Part shown: piece after piece, positions 53,485 through 62,040 of the stretch
Position numbering within the stretch: position 1 is the stretch's first letter
Layout of the letters: each line of letters opens with the position of its first letter
Assembly: GCF_014334325.1 (NCBI RefSeq)
Contig: NZ_JACSET010000004.1
Location: 62,001 to 126,000, forward strand
Length of the DNA: 64,000 nucleotides
Reading direction: 5' to 3'
Source of the DNA: Treponema sp. Marseille-Q4130
GTDB taxonomy: Bacteria; Spirochaetota; Spirochaetia; Treponematales; Treponemataceae
Notes under the pieces: model-generated
Seen by the model: only the letters and a program-made list of their open reading frames with translations
The model's database searches: none
Told to the model about the DNA's origin: nothing
Program-made: the position numbers and the translations under genes

Positions 53485-54887
53485 GTCGGTTCTCCTGAAT
53501 ATCGTATGCGCTTTATCGCTTGGCTTATCGACAGTCTTGAAGGACATACCGAATTGCACAGTCCGCAGCCCGAACACAGAACTGCCGATTCGATGTATTC
53601 TTTCGACGCTTCGGCTCCGCCCGATGCATGCCGATACAATATATCGGGCGACAGATGACGGGGACAGACGACGCGGCATTCACCGCAGCGCACACAAGGC
53701 AATTCTCTCTGATCGGGGATACGGTGCATCGGCAAAAACGAAACAGATTTGACGTATTTCGTCACCGGAGCGTCGAGACTCGCGGCAAAGCTTCCGAGCA
53801 TGAGGCCGTTTATGATGACGGCGGCGGGATGGCGCTTCAATCCGCCGCATTGTTCGGCAAGGAAGCGCATCGTCGTTCCTATGCGGACTTTCATAAGACC
53901 CGCCGCCGGTACACATTCACCCGAAACGTACACATATTGTTCGACGCAGGGCACACCGCAGCGAACCGCATTGTGCACCGCTATCATCGAAGACGCATCG
54001 GCAAAAACGCATTCCGGAGAAATGTCGCCGAACGGCTTTTCTTTCACCGATTTTTTTACCGCATCGATTATTTCATTGCGGAAACCGGCCGGGTATTCGG
54101 TGATGTCGACGGGAACGAAGCATACGGGGACGGGAGCATCTTTGACGCGATCGAAGCCGAACGCCTGCAATGCCGACTGCATCGACGACGGCGTGACGCG
54201 AGCTTTCGCTTCGTGCGCCGTGTTTGCCGTCCGCTCCCGGCGCTCAGCTTGTCCCTTTTGCATTTCCGCAGCATCGTATGCGAAGACTATAGCGGCGTCT
54301 CCGAGCGCACGGGAAGTGATAAAGGCTCCCGTTTGTATATCTTTGAAAAACGCTTTCGATAAAACGGAATCGGTAACGCGCTTGGGATCGTCGTCATAGA
54401 GGCGCACGACGAGTACGCGGCGGTCTTTTATTCCGGTTTCGTCGATTTGAGACGCGAGGGATACGGGTTCGGTCGTATCGAAAGTATTGATGACGCCCGC
54501 ATCCGCGATCCTCTGAACGATTACCGATGCGGGGAGCGCTCTCCAATTTTCGAAAGAGCGCTTTTTTCCGAGATAGGAAAATCTCCCCGACAGGCGGATT
54601 TTTACCGCGCTCTCTTCGCACCCGTTCGGGCTGACGCACGGAACGATATCTTCGACGATACCGGGTACGCTTGCATGGAGCTTTGCACCGTAACGCTCGC
54701 CCGCATTCAAAGAAGGAGCGGCTATGACATCGCCTTCCTGCACGCGGTCACCCCGACGGACGAGACAGACGGAAGCGCCGTGAGCTTCGTGAGACAGCGG
54801 AATCGTCACGACCGGCTGCAAAAAACCGTTTACGGCACCTTTGACGAGGTTTCCTTCGCTCGTGTATATGGCGGGAATCATCTTCAT
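53481..54887 (-). CDS. rnfC: RnfC-like subunit with 4Fe-4S motifs but no NADH/FMN loop
   Basis: 468 residues. The barrel-sandwich front (VVTIPLSHEAHGASVCLVRRGDRVQEGDVIAAPSL...LHASVPGIVEDIVP), the SLBB-like middle (VRIGTTMRFLAEQCGGLKRHPAAVIINGLMLGS) and two ferredoxin motifs (Cys398, 401, 404, 408 and Cys438, 441, 444, 448) are clear. But the glycine-rich GxGGAGFPTHVKL loop and the NGAECEPYLTADHR segment that bind FMN and NADH are replaced by NTFDTTEPVSLASQI and RLYDDDPKRVTDSVL. So electron transfer through the clusters is possible while NADH oxidation is doubtful. ATG overlaps the preceding stop by ATGA. Confidence 0.78.
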   Translation of the reverse strand: MKMIPAIYTSEGNLVKGAVNGFLQPVVTIPLSHEAHGASVCLVRRGDRVQEGDVIAAPSLNAGERYGAKLHASVPGIVEDIVPCVSPNGCEESAVKIRLSGRFSYLGKKRSFENWRALPASVIVQRIADAGVINTFDTTEPVSLASQIDETGIKDRRVLVVRLYDDDPKRVTDSVLSKAFFKDIQTGAFITSRALGDAAIVFAYDAAEMQKGQAERRERTANTAHEAKARVTPSSMQSALQAFGFDRVKDAPVPVCFVPVDITEYPAGFRNEIIDAVKKSVKEKPFGDISPECVFADASSMIAVHNAVRCGVPCVEQYVYVSGECVPAAGLMKVRIGTTMRFLAEQCGGLKRHPAAVIINGLMLGSFAASLDAPVTKYVKSVSFLPMHRIPDQRELPCVRCGECRVVCPRHLSPDILYRHASGGAEASKEYIESAVLCSGCGLCNSVCPSRLSISQAIKRIRYSGEPT

Positions 54888-56281
54888 CGCATTTTACTCC
54901 GTACTAAGAGGATCGCCGGCATACAGAGCGCAAAAGCGAGGAGCAGCGTGTGCAAAAGCCCTCCGCCGCCCGAAGCCGAAAACGCATATCCCGTATGTAT
55001 ACGAGAGCCCTGTGCTTTTATTAATTTTTCAACTGCGGGATAGGGCAGCGCATCGATATCGCCGAGTGCCGCATCGTAAAAATTTTTATCGAATACCATA
55101 GAGACGCTCGTCTCCGAAATTCCCGCCTCGCCGTCGGAAAAACGCGGAAAGACGACGCTGTCACCCGTCTTCGGATGCTTTTCATGCGCGCTTTGTGCAT
55201 TTACCGAACGGTACGGAGCGGTTTTCGTATTCCAGCACCACGCAACGTATTCGTCGAGCGTCGGAAAATTCCCCGCCGACGATTGCGCACGGGCGGAAGG
55301 AAATGCGAGCTCGGATGCGCGGGGAAAAGGAGAAGCGGCAAAGCCGACCGAAAACGCGGACAAAAGAGACGCGACGAAAAGAGAAGCGATGCTTGAAGCG
55401 CAGGCGGCCGTTCCGCGAAACGTCGTTTTCGTAAAAAACGGAATCGCCCGAGCGGGCAGGATAGGAACAAGCGTAAACCGGTAACGCGCTTCGTACAATC
55501 GCTCGCCCGTCGAAAACGCGGCAAGCGCGGATAGGGTACCGGCGGCAAGCGGCACAAAAAGCAGGGCGCTTCTAAGCGAGGACGCACATGCGATAATGAA
55601 AGATACGGCAAAAAAGGCGATAAGTGCAGGATTCGTTTTGAGTGCCGAAAATGCGCCCCGCCTTCCCCACAATCTCAGCGCGATAAAAAGCGCATACAAA
55701 AAGAGGCAAGCCGATGCCGCAACAGCATACAAGGGTACACATGAGGCAAACAAAACAGGAAAAAGCGCAGCAGCAAAAAAGACCGCACGGTGCGGAGATA
55801 AAAAACACAAGAGAAGCGCAAAGACAGTACAGATGAGCGGCACGATAAACGGATAGACGCCCTGCGTATCGATGCCCGCCGCTATGCCCGCCGCGCGGAA
55901 TTCTCGTACGGCATCTTCGGCAAGCGGCGCATACCGGTCTTCGATATAGTAGAGCCGATACTGTGCACCTCTGTCGAAAAAATACGCCTTGCGTTTTGCA
56001 AGATAGCCGTCCGCATCGGCAAAAGCGAGCGCGAGAGACACTTCGGGAGAATGCATCGGAAGCGTAAGCGGAAGCCGCTGAGAAGAAAGGCTTATGACGT
56101 TTTCACATCCGGCACGCTTTAAAACGTCGACCGCATAATCGTCATCAGAAGCGTCGTCGACATACACGATACGGTAACGCTCCCACAGATTTCCCGTCGG
56201 CACCGTCCGAAAAATGAAAAGAAGGGAAAGAGAGACCAAAGCGATGCTGCAAAAAATTAACATTTTTTTTACTGCGGTCAT
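54884..56281 (-). CDS. membrane protein of the Rnf-like operon, family unrecognised
   Basis: 465 residues from about ATG at 56281 (ATG 56263 also possible). First membrane helix (MLIFCSIALVSLSLLFIF), an external alpha/beta stretch of about 150 residues (RYRIVYVDDASDDDYAVDVLKRAGCENVISLSSQ), five or six helices at about 150-290, a second external region with a WCWNTKTAPYRS segment, and a final helix. No cysteine motif or cofactor site recognised. Five bases after the PAP2 gene and overlapping rnfC, so it belongs to the operon. Confidence 0.75.
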   Translation of the reverse strand: MTAVKKMLIFCSIALVSLSLLFIFRTVPTGNLWERYRIVYVDDASDDDYAVDVLKRAGCENVISLSSQRLPLTLPMHSPEVSLALAFADADGYLAKRKAYFFDRGAQYRLYYIEDRYAPLAEDAVREFRAAGIAAGIDTQGVYPFIVPLICTVFALLLCFLSPHRAVFFAAALFPVLFASCVPLYAVAASACLFLYALFIALRLWGRRGAFSALKTNPALIAFFAVSFIIACASSLRSALLFVPLAAGTLSALAAFSTGERLYEARYRFTLVPILPARAIPFFTKTTFRGTAACASSIASLFVASLLSAFSVGFAASPFPRASELAFPSARAQSSAGNFPTLDEYVAWCWNTKTAPYRSVNAQSAHEKHPKTGDSVVFPRFSDGEAGISETSVSMVFDKNFYDAALGDIDALPYPAVEKLIKAQGSRIHTGYAFSASGGGGLLHTLLLAFALCMPAILLVRSKMR

Positions 56282-56286
56282 AGTTT

Positions 56287-56769
56287 CTACTGCAGCAGCG
56301 CAAATGCAAATCCGATTGAAAAACCGATCAAAAGACCGACGATCACTTCGAGCGGCGTGTGCCCCTGCACTTCCTTTATCGGCGTATACGCGATGATCTT
56401 TTGCCGGTCGAGTTCTTTTCCGATTTCGTTCAAGCGCTTGGCCTGAATACCGCTTGCCCGTCTCACGCCGAGCGCATCGCGCACCGTGACGAGCAAAAAA
56501 CACAGAGACAATATGAATACATCGGAGTGAATCCCCGAGTGAAAACCGATAGACGTCGTCAGAGCCGAAACGATCGCGGAATGGCTCGACGGAAGACTCC
56601 CCGTCCGCCACACCATCATTTCAAAGAGTACGGACAAGCTGCGGATTTTATGAGACAGCAAAGCAATGATCGTTTTTAAAAACTGTGAACAAAACCAGCT
56701 GCAGATGCACGCCAAAAAAATGGGGTTCGCTAAAAAGAGTTTCAGTTGTTCTTTTACCGACAGCAACAT
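56287..56769 (-). CDS. divergent PAP2 family protein (DUF212)
   Basis: 160 residues, four to five membrane helices. The DUF212 signature is clear: RTGSLPSSHSAIVSALTTSIGFHSGI, then VRDALGVRRASGIQAKRLNEI and ELLGHTPLEV-like KEVQGHTPLEVIVGLLIG. These are PAP2-like acid phosphatases of unknown substrate, perhaps a lipid phosphate. First gene of the transcript running through the Rnf-like genes. No Shine-Dalgarno; the promoter at 56777-56805 puts the start site at or next to the ATG. Confidence 0.9.
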   Translation of the reverse strand: MLLSVKEQLKLFLANPIFLACICSWFCSQFLKTIIALLSHKIRSLSVLFEMMVWRTGSLPSSHSAIVSALTTSIGFHSGIHSDVFILSLCFLLVTVRDALGVRRASGIQAKRLNEIGKELDRQKIIAYTPIKEVQGHTPLEVIVGLLIGFSIGFAFALLQ

Positions 56770-56776
56770 ATCTTTT

Positions 56777-56805
56777 ATTGTACCACGACAGCGGCTTTTT
56801 TACAA
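56777..56805 (-). promoter_or_regulatory. promoter giving a probable leaderless operon mRNA
   Basis: Minus strand: TTGTAA (56805-56800), 17-base spacer, TACAAT (56782-56777), then AAAAGAT and the ATG at 56769. Seven bases from -10 to ATG, none forming a Shine-Dalgarno. Confidence 0.6.
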
Positions 56806-56881
56806 CACTCACGCGCCGCATTGCACGCACACACGTATCGCGTACCTGCTCGCGCGGCGCACCCGGGTCATATTTCGTCCC

Positions 56882-57997
56882 TCAATCGGGAATCACGAAC
56901 TCATATGAATACGCGTTTTCGCCGTTCCGCGAAATCATTCCCAAAAAATTACCGTGCTTTCCGAAAACCGCAATCGATTTGCCACCGCCCGCCGCACAGA
57001 AATTGTTCAGTGTATCTGCGCTGTACACGAAACTCATATCGCTCACCGCATCCGTACCGTTTGGCGCGCAGACGCCTCCCGCTTTTTCAAACATCGACGA
57101 AGCAAGCGGACGCCCGTGTTTGAAATCGTCTTCGTATTCGGGAAAGATGTGCGCCGTACCGAAGCCGCATTCGGCTGCAAGGAGAGCGGTCATCGTCTGT
57201 ATCTTTTCGCGTACTTCGCTTTGTACGTCTTCTCCCGAATGCGGGGTATGTTCCGACGCGTCCGCCTTACATAAAGCGGATTGTGTTTTTTGCATATCGG
57301 AAATCGTTTGATACACCGACTGAATCGTAAACGGCGCAAGCGATGAAAAGCCTGCAGCGTCTTCGAGGCGAAAGCTTCCGACCGAAAGCCGCCTCAAACC
57401 CGCAAGGTGGGCTGCACTTTTACAACACGATCCGATATCGCGGGCAAGGCTTCTGATGTATGTCCCTTTTGAAACCGAAAAGCGGACACGGACGGCTTTT
57501 ACGCGATCGCCCGCTTCGAATAAAAACTCTTTCGCTTCGGAAGCATATACGGTAACGGGACGAGAGGGCATTTCGGCGCTGCGTCCGCTCCGCGCAATAT
57601 CGCTTGCCCGCTCGCCGTTTATGTGCAGCGCGGAAAAAAGCGGAGGCGTCTGCAGTATACCTCCCGTATAATGCTTGATTGCGGAAAGGACATCATCTTT
57701 TTTCGGAAGAGGCGCGGTTTTAGCAATTTTTCCGGTGTATTCGAGCGTATCGGTTTCGACACCGAATTCGATAACGGCGTCGTAGATTTTATTAAAAGAA
57801 GTGATGTATGAGGCAATGCGCGTGAGAGAGCCGGTACACACGACGAGGAGACCGGAGGCGAAGCTGTCAAGCGTTCCCGTATGTCCGACTTTTTTCGTAT
57901 CGAGCGCGCGCTTGATCGAAAAGAGAGATGAAAAACTTGTCAGACCCGGCCTCTTTGCAAAAAGAACGATGCCGCTCTGATGTGGTATATTTGTCAT
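56882..57997 (-). CDS. truB: tRNA pseudouridine-55 synthase TruB
   Basis: 371 residues, slightly longer than the usual 300. It makes pseudouridine 55 in tRNAs. Catalytic segment HTGTLDSFASGLLVVCTGSLTRI with the nucleophile Asp, then KIYDAVIEFGVETDTLEYTGK, PPLFSALHINGERASDIARSGR and SKGTYIRSLARDIG. Extra length is an insert around 230-290 and the C-terminal PUA-like tail. A TATAAT nine bases before the ATG hints at its own start; the toxin gene ends 27 bases upstream. Confidence 0.95.
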   Translation of the reverse strand: MTNIPHQSGIVLFAKRPGLTSFSSLFSIKRALDTKKVGHTGTLDSFASGLLVVCTGSLTRIASYITSFNKIYDAVIEFGVETDTLEYTGKIAKTAPLPKKDDVLSAIKHYTGGILQTPPLFSALHINGERASDIARSGRSAEMPSRPVTVYASEAKEFLFEAGDRVKAVRVRFSVSKGTYIRSLARDIGSCCKSAAHLAGLRRLSVGSFRLEDAAGFSSLAPFTIQSVYQTISDMQKTQSALCKADASEHTPHSGEDVQSEVREKIQTMTALLAAECGFGTAHIFPEYEDDFKHGRPLASSMFEKAGGVCAPNGTDAVSDMSFVYSADTLNNFCAAGGGKSIAVFGKHGNFLGMISRNGENAYSYEFVIPD

Positions 57998-58024
57998 AGA
58001 AAATTAATTATATATCGTCATATT

Positions 58025-58678
58025 TCAAGACGACAGCGGAGCAAAATCAAATACTCTCTGAGGCGAACGTATCATTTCCTGCAAACGTATGACGACGGCA
58101 TCCCAATCAAATATTCCGTCCGTCAATTCAATGGGCTCACCGGTAAAATCTATTTCATCAAAATACACAAGCGCTTTAAGAGGAATAAAAACATTCGTTT
58201 CATCGAATTTTTGCCGATAAGCGCTTAACATAGCGTTTAAATCGATTTTTGAAGATAAATACGCTATATCGACAAAATCTTTGAGGCGCGTGCCGTTACG
58301 GACAATTGCCGAAAGTTTCATCGCTGCGATATCTTCAAAACTTGCAAAACGTATTCCGTCTTTTACTTCCAACGGTTTTACCAGCGGATAGTTATAACCG
58401 ATACAATCGATAAATATACCGCGCGATTCTCCCTTTAATGTATTTTTTGCACGGTATCGTTCTATAAAGTCATATCGCGTTTTCAGATGTTTATATAAAT
58501 CTTCAACGGAAATGTCACACGGACTAAACAAGTCCAAGTCAACGCTTTTTCTATGCCCCAGCCGTAATGCGATCGATGTACCGCCCACCAAAAAGAAATC
58601 GGTAAACAGAGAATCGGACATGAGTGCTTTTAAGAGTTCAAGTGTTTTCGGCGCAACGACATCCGCCTGTAGCTCCAC
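58025..58678 (-). CDS. AbiEii/AbiGii-type nucleotidyltransferase toxin
   Basis: 217 residues. Nucleotidyltransferase core FLVGGTSIALRLGHRKSVDLDLF (Gly32-Gly33, Asp47, Asp49), then FASFEDIAAMKLSAIVRNGTRLKDFVDIAYL, the usual DUF1814 pattern. Family toxins such as AbiEii/MenA modify tRNA or nucleotides and are held in check by a partner. Overlaps its partner gene by 49 bases. Placed between rbfA and truB, where an intact RNA-processing operon is normally expected. Confidence 0.85.
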   Translation of the reverse strand: MELQADVVAPKTLELLKALMSDSLFTDFFLVGGTSIALRLGHRKSVDLDLFSPCDISVEDLYKHLKTRYDFIERYRAKNTLKGESRGIFIDCIGYNYPLVKPLEVKDGIRFASFEDIAAMKLSAIVRNGTRLKDFVDIAYLSSKIDLNAMLSAYRQKFDETNVFIPLKALVYFDEIDFTGEPIELTDGIFDWDAVVIRLQEMIRSPQRVFDFAPLSS

Positions 58679-58956
58679 AGATCCTCCTTATCCAAATTAA
58701 ACAACGCACATGCCCATGCCGCCTCGCGCGCTTCAAGATACGGCAATTCTTTTACAATTTTTCTAACTCCTTCATATCCGCCGTACAATTGATACATAGC
58801 ATAATAATCGGACTCCATACCGTATTCCAGCACGCGTTCTACGACAACAGATTTCATACGCTGCCAATCCCACGCAGGAGCAGTAGTATCGTATTCCCAT
58901 AAAATTGTATTTGAAACGGTTTCTTTTTTATGTATGTGCCAGTCATCGAAAAACAT
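58630..58956 (-). CDS. DUF6922-like antitoxin-type partner
   Basis: 108 residues: FFDDWHIHKKETVSNTILWEYDTTAPAWDWQRMKSVVVERVLEYG, then YYAMYQLYGGYEGVRKIVKELPYL and FNLDKEDLWSYRR. This small helical family sits directly before nucleotidyltransferase toxins in many genomes and is taken to be the antitoxin. AGGAA precedes the ATG. No DNA-binding motif was recognised. Confidence 0.8.
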   Translation of the reverse strand: MFFDDWHIHKKETVSNTILWEYDTTAPAWDWQRMKSVVVERVLEYGMESDYYAMYQLYGGYEGVRKIVKELPYLEAREAAWACALFNLDKEDLWSYRRMSLRRKHLNS

Positions 58957-59018
58957 ACGAATTTCCTGTAAAAATTATCACCGGAGTTTTATCGTTCCGT
59001 CTCCTGCGCCTCTGAAGC

Positions 59019-59405
59019 CTACTCTGTGCCGGCCGTTTCCGAATCCGCGTCCCGCTCTTCCCTTTCAAGCTCGTTCAGCTTTTGCACCATTTCAAAACCT
59101 TCTTTCATCGCCGTATCGACGTAAAAGGTCAAATGCGGAAACTGGCGGATACGGAGCTTTTTTGCAATCGCCGACTGGATAAAGCCCGCGGCGCTGTTTA
59201 AACCTTCGACGCCCGTCTTTACCTGCGCGTCGGGAAGAAAACTCGAAACGTAAACTTTTCCGTAGCACAGATCGTTCGACACGTCGACGCGGTTTACCGT
59301 CAAAAACGTCGACACTCGCGGATCTTTTACCTGCTCGGTGATAATGAGCTTTGAGATTTCATCGCGCAGCTGATCGCCGAGTCGCTGCATGCGGTACTGC
59401 TTCAC
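59019..59405 (-). CDS. rbfA: ribosome-binding factor A
   Basis: 128 residues from GTG at 59405, overlapping the infB stop (GTGA). It helps mature the 16S 5-prime end. KH-like fold: MQRLGDQLRDEISKLIITEQVKDPRVSTFLTVNRVDVSNDLCYGKVYVSSF, FIQSAIAKKLRIRQFPHLTFYVDTAM. The family start pattern (x-x-R-x-x-R-L-x-x-Q) agrees with this start rather than the longer frame. Confidence 0.93.
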   Translation of the reverse strand: MKQYRMQRLGDQLRDEISKLIITEQVKDPRVSTFLTVNRVDVSNDLCYGKVYVSSFLPDAQVKTGVEGLNSAAGFIQSAIAKKLRIRQFPHLTFYVDTAMKEGFEMVQKLNELEREERDADSETAGTE

Positions 59406-62032
59406 TCTTTTTCGCCCTCGCCCGCATCGGCGGCAGCGGCTTCTTCGGCAAGCGAATCGCCGAGCTTTCTCGCCACTTTGATGAGTTCGAACGCTTCGAG
59501 CGTATCGCCGACTTGGATATCCTGCCAATCTTCGATGCCGACGCCGCACTCGTAACCCGCAGCGACTTCTTTCGCATCGTCTTTAAAGCGCTTGAGCGAT
59601 GAAATCTTTCCGGTGAATTTGACGATCCCGTCGCGTATGAGGTGAACGCTGCCGCTCCGCTTGATGATACCGTCGGTAACATAGCAGCCTGCGATGACAC
59701 CGATGCGCGGTACTTTGAACGTATTGCGCACTTCAAGCGTACCGGTAACTTCTTCTTTCGTATCGGGCGTGAGCATACCTTCCATCGCCGCCTGCACTTC
59801 TTCGACGGCTTTGTAGATGATCGAATATTTTCTGATTTCGACACGCTCCTGATCGGCCAGCAGTTTTGCTTTCGCCGTCGGACGCACATTGAATCCGATA
59901 ATGATCGCATTGCGGTCGGCGCTCGCAAGCGTAACGTCGCTTTCGTTGATGGCTCCCGCCGACGAATGGATGACGACGAGACGGATATCCTTTGTCGAAA
60001 GTTTTTCGAGCGCGGTTTTGAGCGCTTCGGCCGAACCCTGCAAGTCCGCTTTGATGATGACACGGAATTCTTTGACGTTGCTCGCGTCGATCGTCTGGTA
60101 AAGATTTTCGAGCGTAACTTTTTTGACCGCGCGCGCTTCTTCGAAGCGTTTCAATTCCTGCCGTTTTACCGAAACTTCGCGCGCGTCTTTTTCGCTTTCC
60201 GTCACTTGGAACGGATCGCCCGCATTCGGCATACTTTCAATACCGAGCACTTCGACGGGCATGGACGGAGAGGCTTCCTGAATGCGTTTTCCGCGATCGT
60301 TGAACATAGCCCGCACGTGACCTGAGTAAATACCTGCGACAAAAGGATCGCCTTGATGAAGCGTACCGCGCTGCACGACGACCGTCGCGACGATACCGCG
60401 CCCCTGATCGACCCTCGATTCGAGGATCTTTCCTTCGGCGCGGCAGTTGTAGTCGGCTTTCAATTCAAGCATTTCCGCCTGCAGCAAAACCGCATCGAGA
60501 AGATCGTCTATGCCTTCGCCTTTGAGCGCGCTGATATTGACATACTGCGTATCGCCGCCCCAATCCTCAGGCGTAAGCCCGCGCTCGGAAAGCTGCGTGC
60601 GCACGCGGTCGGGATTCGCTTCCGGCTTATCGATTTTATTGACCGCGACGATGATCGGAACCTTTGCGTCTTTTGCATGATTGATCGCTTCAAGCGTCTG
60701 AGGCATCACTCCGTCGTCTGCCGCGACGACGAGAACGACGATATCGGTTACCTGCGCGCCGCGCGCCCTCATCATCGTAAACGCTTCGTGACCGGGCGTA
60801 TCGAGGAAAGTGATCGTACCCTTGGGCGTCGACACCGAATACGCGCCGATCGACTGGGTAATGCCGCCGAACTCTCCATCGGCGACATGCGAATGGCGGA
60901 TCGCGTCGAGCGTTTTCGTTTTGCCGTGATCGACATGTCCCATAACGGTGACGATGGGCGGACGCGGCTTTACCGTTTCCGCATTGTCTTTTTCGCTTTC
61001 GATGACGGTTTCATCGTACAAACTGACGAGGTGAACTTCGCAGCCGTATTCGGATGCGACGAGCGTCGCCGTATCGGAATCTATCGATTGGTTGATCGTA
61101 ACCATCATGCCCTGCGACATGAGCTTTTGAATGATATCGGACGCCTTTAAATTCATCTTGCGCGCGAGATCGGAAACGGAAATCGATTCCATGATATCGA
61201 TCGATTTCGGTACTGCATTCGCAATCGTTTCGGTTTTTTTCTTTTGCGCGAAAAATTTATCGTCTTCGAGCTGTTCGTCGGTTTTGCGGTAAACCTGTTT
61301 TTTGCCTTTGAACGATTTTTTTGCAGGTCCCTTCGGAGGCGGAACTGCAGCGGGAGAACCGTATCCTCCCGGCCTCGCTCCTCCGCCGAATCCCGGTCGC
61401 GCGTTTTGAAAACCGGGACGAGCGCTTCTGCCCTGAAAGCCCCCCGTCCGCGGACCTGTAAATCCGGGACGAGCTCCCCTTCCCTGGGGATATCCGCCCT
61501 GTTGGTTTTCACGTTCTCTGTTTTGATACCCTGCGCGCGCCTGCGCTCCGGTAAAGCCCGTGCTGTCGCGGTACGGACGAGTGCCGTATCCCGTCCCTTG
61601 GGGACGAGGCGAAGAAGCGCGGTAAGACGAACGGCTTCTGTCGGAAAGATTACCCGCTTTGACATTGGGACGGACGGCGTTGAAATCGAAGGCTTTTTTT
61701 ACCGGCGCTGCGGCAGCGCTTTTTATCGGTTTCGCGGAAACATCGCCCGCCGGCTGCACTACGTTCGCGTACGAAACGGGTGGCGTCTTTTTTTCGACGG
61801 CTGCCGGTTCTGCGGGTTCGGACAGCTTTTGCACGGGCGGAACCTGCGAATCCGTCTTTACGACAATGCGCGGTTTTTCCGGTTTTGCAACATCGGCCGC
61901 TTTGGAAGCGCGCTTAACGATGACGACGCGCTTTTGTTTTTTTTCCGCAGGAGACGCGGGAGCTTTATCGGCCGCCGGCTGCTTTTTGTGATGAATTACG
62001 AATTCGGGCTTTTTTTCTACTTCATCCGCCAT
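59402..62032 (-). CDS. infB: translation initiation factor IF-2
   Basis: 876 residues. The G domain has [12 protein letters not shown] (G1), DTPGHEAF (G3) and [16 protein letters not shown] (G4); domains II, III and IV follow. An N-terminal IF2N-like helical domain is at about 280-340 ([26 protein letters not shown]). The first ~250 residues are disordered, with a lysine/alanine/proline part and a Gly-Arg-rich part at about 130-240 ([20 protein letters not shown]). In operon with nusA (8 bases upstream) and rbfA. Confidence 0.97.
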   Translation of the reverse strand: MADEVEKKPEFVIHHKKQPAADKAPASPAEKKQKRVVIVKRASKAADVAKPEKPRIVVKTDSQVPPVQKLSEPAEPAAVEKKTPPVSYANVVQPAGDVSAKPIKSAAAAPVKKAFDFNAVRPNVKAGNLSDRSRSSYRASSPRPQGTGYGTRPYRDSTGFTGAQARAGYQNRERENQQGGYPQGRGARPGFTGPRTGGFQGRSARPGFQNARPGFGGGARPGGYGSPAAVPPPKGPAKKSFKGKKQVYRKTDEQLEDDKFFAQKKKTETIANAVPKSIDIMESISVSDLARKMNLKASDIIQKLMSQGMMVTINQSIDSDTATLVASEYGCEVHLVSLYDETVIESEKDNAETVKPRPPIVTVMGHVDHGKTKTLDAIRHSHVADGEFGGITQSIGAYSVSTPKGTITFLDTPGHEAFTMMRARGAQVTDIVVLVVAADDGVMPQTLEAINHAKDAKVPIIVAVNKIDKPEANPDRVRTQLSERGLTPEDWGGDTQYVNISALKGEGIDDLLDAVLLQAEMLELKADYNCRAEGKILESRVDQGRGIVATVVVQRGTLHQGDPFVAGIYSGHVRAMFNDRGKRIQEASPSMPVEVLGIESMPNAGDPFQVTESEKDAREVSVKRQELKRFEEARAVKKVTLENLYQTIDASNVKEFRVIIKADLQGSAEALKTALEKLSTKDIRLVVIHSSAGAINESDVTLASADRNAIIIGFNVRPTAKAKLLADQERVEIRKYSIIYKAVEEVQAAMEGMLTPDTKEEVTGTLEVRNTFKVPRIGVIAGCYVTDGIIKRSGSVHLIRDGIVKFTGKISSLKRFKDDAKEVAAGYECGVGIEDWQDIQVGDTLEAFELIKVARKLGDSLAEEAAAADAGEGEKE

Positions 62033-62040
62033 AAATGTTT

